From positions 1 to 8,570 of the forward strand of contig CADBOL010000160.1 in NCBI GenBank assembly GCA_902796295.1: 8,570 nt of DNA, given 5' to 3'. The notes below the pieces were generated by a model. The model was not told the origin of the DNA. It saw nothing but the letters and a program-made list of their open reading frames with translations, and ran no database searches. Each line of letters starts with the position of its first letter. Position 1 is the stretch's first letter. Origin of the DNA: Oscillospiraceae bacterium. GTDB taxonomy: Bacteria; Bacillota; Clostridia; Oscillospirales; Acutalibacteraceae. The translations under genes were made by a program, and so were the position numbers. Shown here piece by piece: positions 5,984-8,570 of the stretch.

Positions 5984-6739
5984 ATGAATGAAAAGAAAGA
6001 TTATTCTGCCCTTATCAAAGTGCTTCAGACCGTCACGGGGATTCTGCTCCTGGCTTTGATGGCGCTCGGTATATTTCTGATACAAAAATATAATATCAAA
6101 GTTTCAAATATCAAAAATCTCAGCGAAATGCTCCGCGGCGGAGTCCTTACTGTTTCGCTGATTCTCATCGGGATTTCCGTGGTGAAATCTTTTGCGCTGA
6201 TTTTTCCGCCTGCGGTAATTCTCTCAATCTGCGGGTATATGATGCCTGATTTTTTCCTTGCGCTCGCAGTAAATTTCATCTCTGTCGTTCTGAGTCTTTC
6301 GATTCCGTTTTTCCTCGGCAGATTTACCGGAGCCGGAATGCTTGACACGCTTAAAGGAAAATTCAGGGCGGTGAAAAAAATCGATGATTTTGTGGGTATG
6401 AATGAGACAAAGCTCACGGCAATTGTAAAGTTTTCCGGGATTATGCCCGGAGACTTATCAAGTCTGCTTTTCGGCGCGATGAATATATCGTATAAAAACT
6501 ATATGGCAGGCGCGATAATCGGAAACATACCGCTTATTATAGTCTACACGCTTTTCGGGACTCTGCTCAAATCCGTGGGCGAACAGCCCTGGGTTGTCGC
6601 GATACCGGTTGCGGTAATAATTGTTTTTGTGCTTATATCGGGCGTTCTTGTCAAAAAGACGGCTGACAGCAATAAATCGAAGCAGTCCGAGTCCTCTCAG
6701 ACACAGACTGCCGGAGAAACAAACCGGGAGGTCGAATGA
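5984..6739 (+). CDS. VTT-domain (TVP38/TMEM64, DedA-related) membrane protein
   Basis: A 251-residue integral membrane protein. Hydrophobic segments lie at about 12-34, 53-70, 72-112, 158-195 and 203-223. The VTT core is recognisable: FPPAVILSICGYM (74-86) with a following helix ending in FFLGRFTG (109-116), then KFSGIMPGDLSSLLFGAMN (149-167), a position that reads R-x-x-P-x-x-P in canonical TVP38 proteins, and AGAIIGNIP (175-183). Lys149 replaces the usual Arg, and one of the two prolines is missing. Related VTT/DedA proteins move lipids across membranes (undecaprenyl phosphate carriers, phospholipid scramblases); that role here is inference. The C-terminal 28 residues are polar and rich in Ser/Thr/Gln. 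The gene has its own promoter and a 4-base gap to the PHP gene, whose ribosome binding site lies inside this one, so the two proteins are probably made together. Confidence 0.85.
   Translation: MNEKKDYSALIKVLQTVTGILLLALMALGIFLIQKYNIKVSNIKNLSEMLRGGVLTVSLILIGISVVKSFALIFPPAVILSICGYMMPDFFLALAVNFISVVLSLSIPFFLGRFTGAGMLDTLKGKFRAVKKIDDFVGMNETKLTAIVKFSGIMPGDLSSLLFGAMNISYKNYMAGAIIGNIPLIIVYTLFGTLLKSVGEQPWVVAIPVAVIIVFVLISGVLVKKTADSNKSKQSESSQTQTAGETNREVE
6726..6731 (+). promoter_or_regulatory. Ribosome binding site of the PHP gene inside the VTT gene
   Basis: GGGAGG within the last codons of the VTT gene, 12 bases before ATG 6744. This is longer than ideal, but no nearer in-frame start exists (the ATG at 6736 is out of frame). 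The product starting at 6744 has a proper signal peptide, whereas the longer open frame upstream encodes only antisense-of-frame VTT sequence. Confidence 0.65.
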
Positions 6740-6743
6740 TTTA

Positions 6744-8147
6744 ATGAAAAAGACAGTTCTTAAACTTATTTCTTTCGGGATGGTATTGATTATGCTTATT
6801 CCTCTGTGCGCCGGCGCGGCTGAGCCCGCAAAAGAAGGAACTGCTGCAAAAAACGGCTATAAGATTGTTTCACCTTATGAGGACGTAGTATGGTCAGGCG
6901 ATAACGCCTGGGGAGCTTATAAGGGAAATCTCCACACTCATTCCTTCGTCAGCGATGCCGAGGTTGATTACAGAGATATGATTATCTCTTATTATGAGCA
7001 CGGTTTTGATTTTCTAGCGATGACCGATCACGGTGTAACCGGCAAGCCCTGGAATGAAAAGCCCACCGAGCTTCCTCTTTATCTCTATCAGAGGATTATC
7101 GGGCATTTTGTCCACTATTTCACAGATGAGGAATTCAACGCCCTTCAGGACGGATCCTTCCCCGTTGACGGAAAGGCGAGAGGCAGGGGAATGCTCTGCG
7201 TCACGGGCGGCAACGAGCTTAACGCTCTCACCATCACAAAAGACCACGTCAACGCCATTTTCCTTCCGCCTCATGCGGGAGATAACTATCTCGGATATGA
7301 AAACGATTATGAGGGAGCGGTACGCCTCGCGGATCACTACGGCGCCGTTTCGTTTATAAATCATCCGGGCGACTGGCTCGAGAGCAACAGCGACCGCGCA
7401 AACTGCTCCGATCCCGAAAAGATTGCGTATTTCGCTGACATCCTCCTTCGATATGATTCATGCCTCGGTATGGAGGTTTTCAATGAGCATAACGGCACAA
7501 CCGGATATGACAGGGATACCTGGGATAACCTGCTTATGGCGTGCCTTCCCTACGGCAAGAGAGTCAACGGTTTCTCAAACGGAGACACTCATTTCCTGCG
7601 CGATGTCGATTCGTCATTCTCGGTATTTATGATGGAAGAGAATACCGAGGAAAATGTCAGAAAGACGATGCAGTCAGGCTCATTCTTTGCCGTGACGAGA
7701 GTTATCCGCAAAGATACCGAGAAATTCGGCCCCGCCGAGGATCTTGACGCGAGAGATACCGATATCCCGTATCCGATGTTTTCCGACATTAAGGTCGACG
7801 GCCACAAGATTACAGTCAAATATAATAACGCCTACGATATCAAGTGGGTTGCAGACGGCAATGTCATCGATTCAAAAGAGGTTGCTCAGACGGAAGACGC
7901 TGCCGAATATACAGTCGATCTTGATGAAATCGAAGGCTCGGATGATTTCCTCTATGTCCGCTGCCAGCTGATGGGCGAGGGCGGCATCACTCTTACACAG
8001 GCGTTTGTAATCGATGACGGTACTGCTCCTCAGGAATATGTAAGAGACGAATCCGTCGCCGCTTACGCAAAGAGGATTTCAAATCAGTTCTTCAGTCTCA
8101 GGATATTTGTGCTCTTCAAAAAGCTCTGGTCACTGATTGTCAAATAA
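6744..8147 (+). CDS. Secreted PHP-domain metal-dependent phosphoesterase
   Basis: A 467-residue exported protein. Signal peptide about 1-25 (KKTVLKLISF... ending AGA/AE). The LCAG there is not a good lipobox, because Leu precedes the Cys. The PHP fold ligands are complete: H64xH66 (NLHTHS), D71, H96 (MTDHG), E158 (GGNELN), H168 (DHVNAIF), H207 (NHPGDW), E244, D281 and H283 (NGDTHF). PHP proteins hydrolyse phosphoesters using a trinuclear metal site; the substrate cannot be read from sequence. Residues about 343-426 form a beta-rich (Ig-like) domain ending YVRCQLMGEGGITLTQAFVI, typical of PHP proteins of this type. The last about 24 residues are hydrophobic and basic (FFSLRIFVLFKKLWSLIVK), like the tails of the proteases upstream. 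It follows the VTT gene by 4 bases and ends at a strong terminator. Export plus the membrane partner suggest an envelope phosphoester substrate (inference). Confidence 0.88.
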   Translation: MKKTVLKLISFGMVLIMLIPLCAGAAEPAKEGTAAKNGYKIVSPYEDVVWSGDNAWGAYKGNLHTHSFVSDAEVDYRDMIISYYEHGFDFLAMTDHGVTGKPWNEKPTELPLYLYQRIIGHFVHYFTDEEFNALQDGSFPVDGKARGRGMLCVTGGNELNALTITKDHVNAIFLPPHAGDNYLGYENDYEGAVRLADHYGAVSFINHPGDWLESNSDRANCSDPEKIAYFADILLRYDSCLGMEVFNEHNGTTGYDRDTWDNLLMACLPYGKRVNGFSNGDTHFLRDVDSSFSVFMMEENTEENVRKTMQSGSFFAVTRVIRKDTEKFGPAEDLDARDTDIPYPMFSDIKVDGHKITVKYNNAYDIKWVADGNVIDSKEVAQTEDAAEYTVDLDEIEGSDDFLYVRCQLMGEGGITLTQAFVIDDGTAPQEYVRDESVAAYAKRISNQFFSLRIFVLFKKLWSLIVK

Positions 8148-8161
8148 AGTCAATTTAAATT

Positions 8162-8195
8162 AAGCTCACAGGTTTTGCAACCCGTGAGCTTTTTT
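8162..8195 (+). terminator. Intrinsic terminator after the PHP gene
   Basis: AAGCTCAC (8162-8169) pairs with GTGAGCTT (8184-8191). GGTT/AACC continues the stem past one A/C mismatch, with a TTGC loop. A run of T (8190-8195) follows. It begins 14 bases after the stop codon: a textbook Rho-independent terminator. Confidence 0.92.
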
Positions 8196-8244
8196 ACTGT
8201 TATTTGATTTGCGACTCATAATAACCGGAGCGAAGCGACCGTTT

Positions 8245-8275
8245 ATTGCACATTGCTAATTGCACATTGCTAATT
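8245..8275. repeat. Tandem 14-base repeat
   Basis: ATTGCACATTGCTA occurs twice in direct succession (8245-8258, 8259-8272), followed by ATT of a third unit. Each unit itself contains two ATTGC pieces. It lies between convergent genes, next to GGAGCGAAGCGAC (8227-8239), in a non-coding stretch. Function unknown; it may belong to a dispersed intergenic repeat family of the host. Confidence 0.75.
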
Positions 8276-8277
8276 AA

Positions 8278-8303
8278 GAAGAGTCCGCAAACGCGGACTC
8301 TTC
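8278..8303. terminator. Perfect hairpin between convergent genes
   Basis: GAAGAGTCCGC (8278-8288), loop AAAC, GCGGACTCTTC (8293-8303): eleven perfect pairs. It is placed 40 bases after the stop of the minus-strand gene and is likely its terminator. The T-run on the minus strand is poor (CTTAATTAG), while the plus strand has a more distant T-rich stretch (8312-8321), so it may act in both directions. Confidence 0.65.
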
Positions 8304-8342
8304 GTTACTCTGTTTGTTTTTCGCTTAAATGCTAAGCCATTA

Positions 8343-8570
8343 TTATTTTTTGTTGCCGAATAATCCTCTGATAAATGAGCTGGTGCCTGTTCTCATTACA
8401 GAGCTGAGCGCATTCGTCGCCGCTCTCTTGGCTATGGTCTGCGCGCTTGCCTTCTTTCCGCCGAGCACGGAGTTGATCATGTTTGTGCTGACGCTCCTTG
8501 CGACGGATGAAGCCGCGTTTGTTGCTGCTCTCTGCGCTGCTTTTGCGGCCGCGCTCTGCTTCTGCTTGCC
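8343..8570 (-). CDS. C-terminal tail of a probable DUF853/HerA-like ATPase, 5'-truncated
   Basis: An open frame on the minus strand enters from the right edge and ends in TAA (8343-8345), giving 75 residues. They are very rich in Ala, Ser, Thr, Lys and Arg, beginning GKQKQSAAAKAAQRAATNAA and ending SSFIRGLFGNKK. DUF853 proteins (bacterial HerA-like P-loop ATPases such as YjgR) have this kind of low-complexity Ala/Ser-rich tail closing in a 'S-x-x-RG-L-G' ending. The ATPase domain itself lies outside the window, so the call rests on the tail alone. Codon choice and a single clean frame support it being coding. It runs convergent to the PHP gene, with the 8278-8303 hairpin between. An unrelated cytoplasmic protein with an Ala-rich C-terminus cannot be excluded. 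Confidence 0.6.
   Translation of the reverse strand, partial: GKQKQSAAAKAAQRAATNAASSVARSVSTNMINSVLGGKKASAQTIAKRAATNALSSVMRTGTSSFIRGLFGNKK

Noticed and set aside
6025..6417. Minus-strand open frame of 130 codons inside the VTT gene
   Set aside because: It is opposite a membrane protein with clear family motifs, a common source of spurious reverse frames. No ribosome site or domain was seen.
6621..6743. Upstream extension of the PHP gene to 6621
   Set aside because: It overlaps the VTT gene in another frame, would put a basic, non-hydrophobic segment before a clear signal peptide, and has no ribosome binding site.
6804..6818. Lipoprotein signal at the PHP protein N-terminus
   Set aside because: The Cys at residue 22 is preceded by Leu, not Gly/Ala/Ser, so it does not fit a lipobox. 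A standard signal peptidase I site (AGA/AE) fits better.
8245..8275. CRISPR array
   Set aside because: Units are 14 bases, directly abutting, with no spacers.

Overview
The window looks like a chromosomal segment from an anaerobic Gram-positive bacterium of the Clostridia, probably a gut or rumen type. This rests on strong AGGAGG-type ribosome binding sites, one TTG start, a clostridial-style aconitase/isocitrate dehydrogenase pair, tandem lectin-like C1 proteases, and CxxC modules of a kind common on clostridial surface proteins. No phage, IS element, CRISPR array, tRNA or rRNA was seen. The placement comes from family recognition only; no search was run.

Layout: (1) 2-454, the C-terminal end of aconitase, followed at once by (2) 467-1630, an isocitrate dehydrogenase. 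Together these are the oxidative citrate-to-2-oxoglutarate branch that feeds glutamate synthesis. (3) 1670-3352 and (4) 3375-5063 are two tandem, co-directional copies of a secreted papain-like (C1) cysteine protease. Each has a signal peptide, a catalytic domain without propeptide, a lectin-like domain, a Cys/His module and a hydrophobic C-terminal tail. The second copy is cut by an in-frame TAG at codon 66, exactly where the first copy has a CAG glutamine codon; the rest of its frame is intact. A hairpin at 5071-5110 closes this block. (5) 5133-5906 is a cytoplasmic metallo-beta-lactamase-fold hydrolase. (6) 5984-6739 is a VTT/TVP38-type membrane protein with a good sigma-A-like promoter directly upstream. 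It is almost joined (4-base gap) to (7) 6744-8147, a secreted PHP-domain metallo-phosphoesterase. A clear intrinsic terminator follows at 8162-8195. (8) A convergent gene on the minus strand enters from the right edge (8343-8570). It is probably the C-terminal tail of a DUF853/HerA-like ATPase.

The genes fall into three groups: central carbon metabolism, surface/secreted proteolysis, and a putative envelope phosphoester module (VTT membrane protein plus exported PHP enzyme, perhaps with the MBL hydrolase). The points most worth a second look are: the isolated amber codon in an otherwise conserved protease; the fact that the only other TAG ending a gene here (aconitase) also sits in frame with the downstream gene; the shared hydrophobic C-terminal tails on all three exported proteins, none of which has an LPXTG signal; and the exported PHP enzyme coupled to a VTT protein. 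I do not see proof of a wholly new defence or mobile system.
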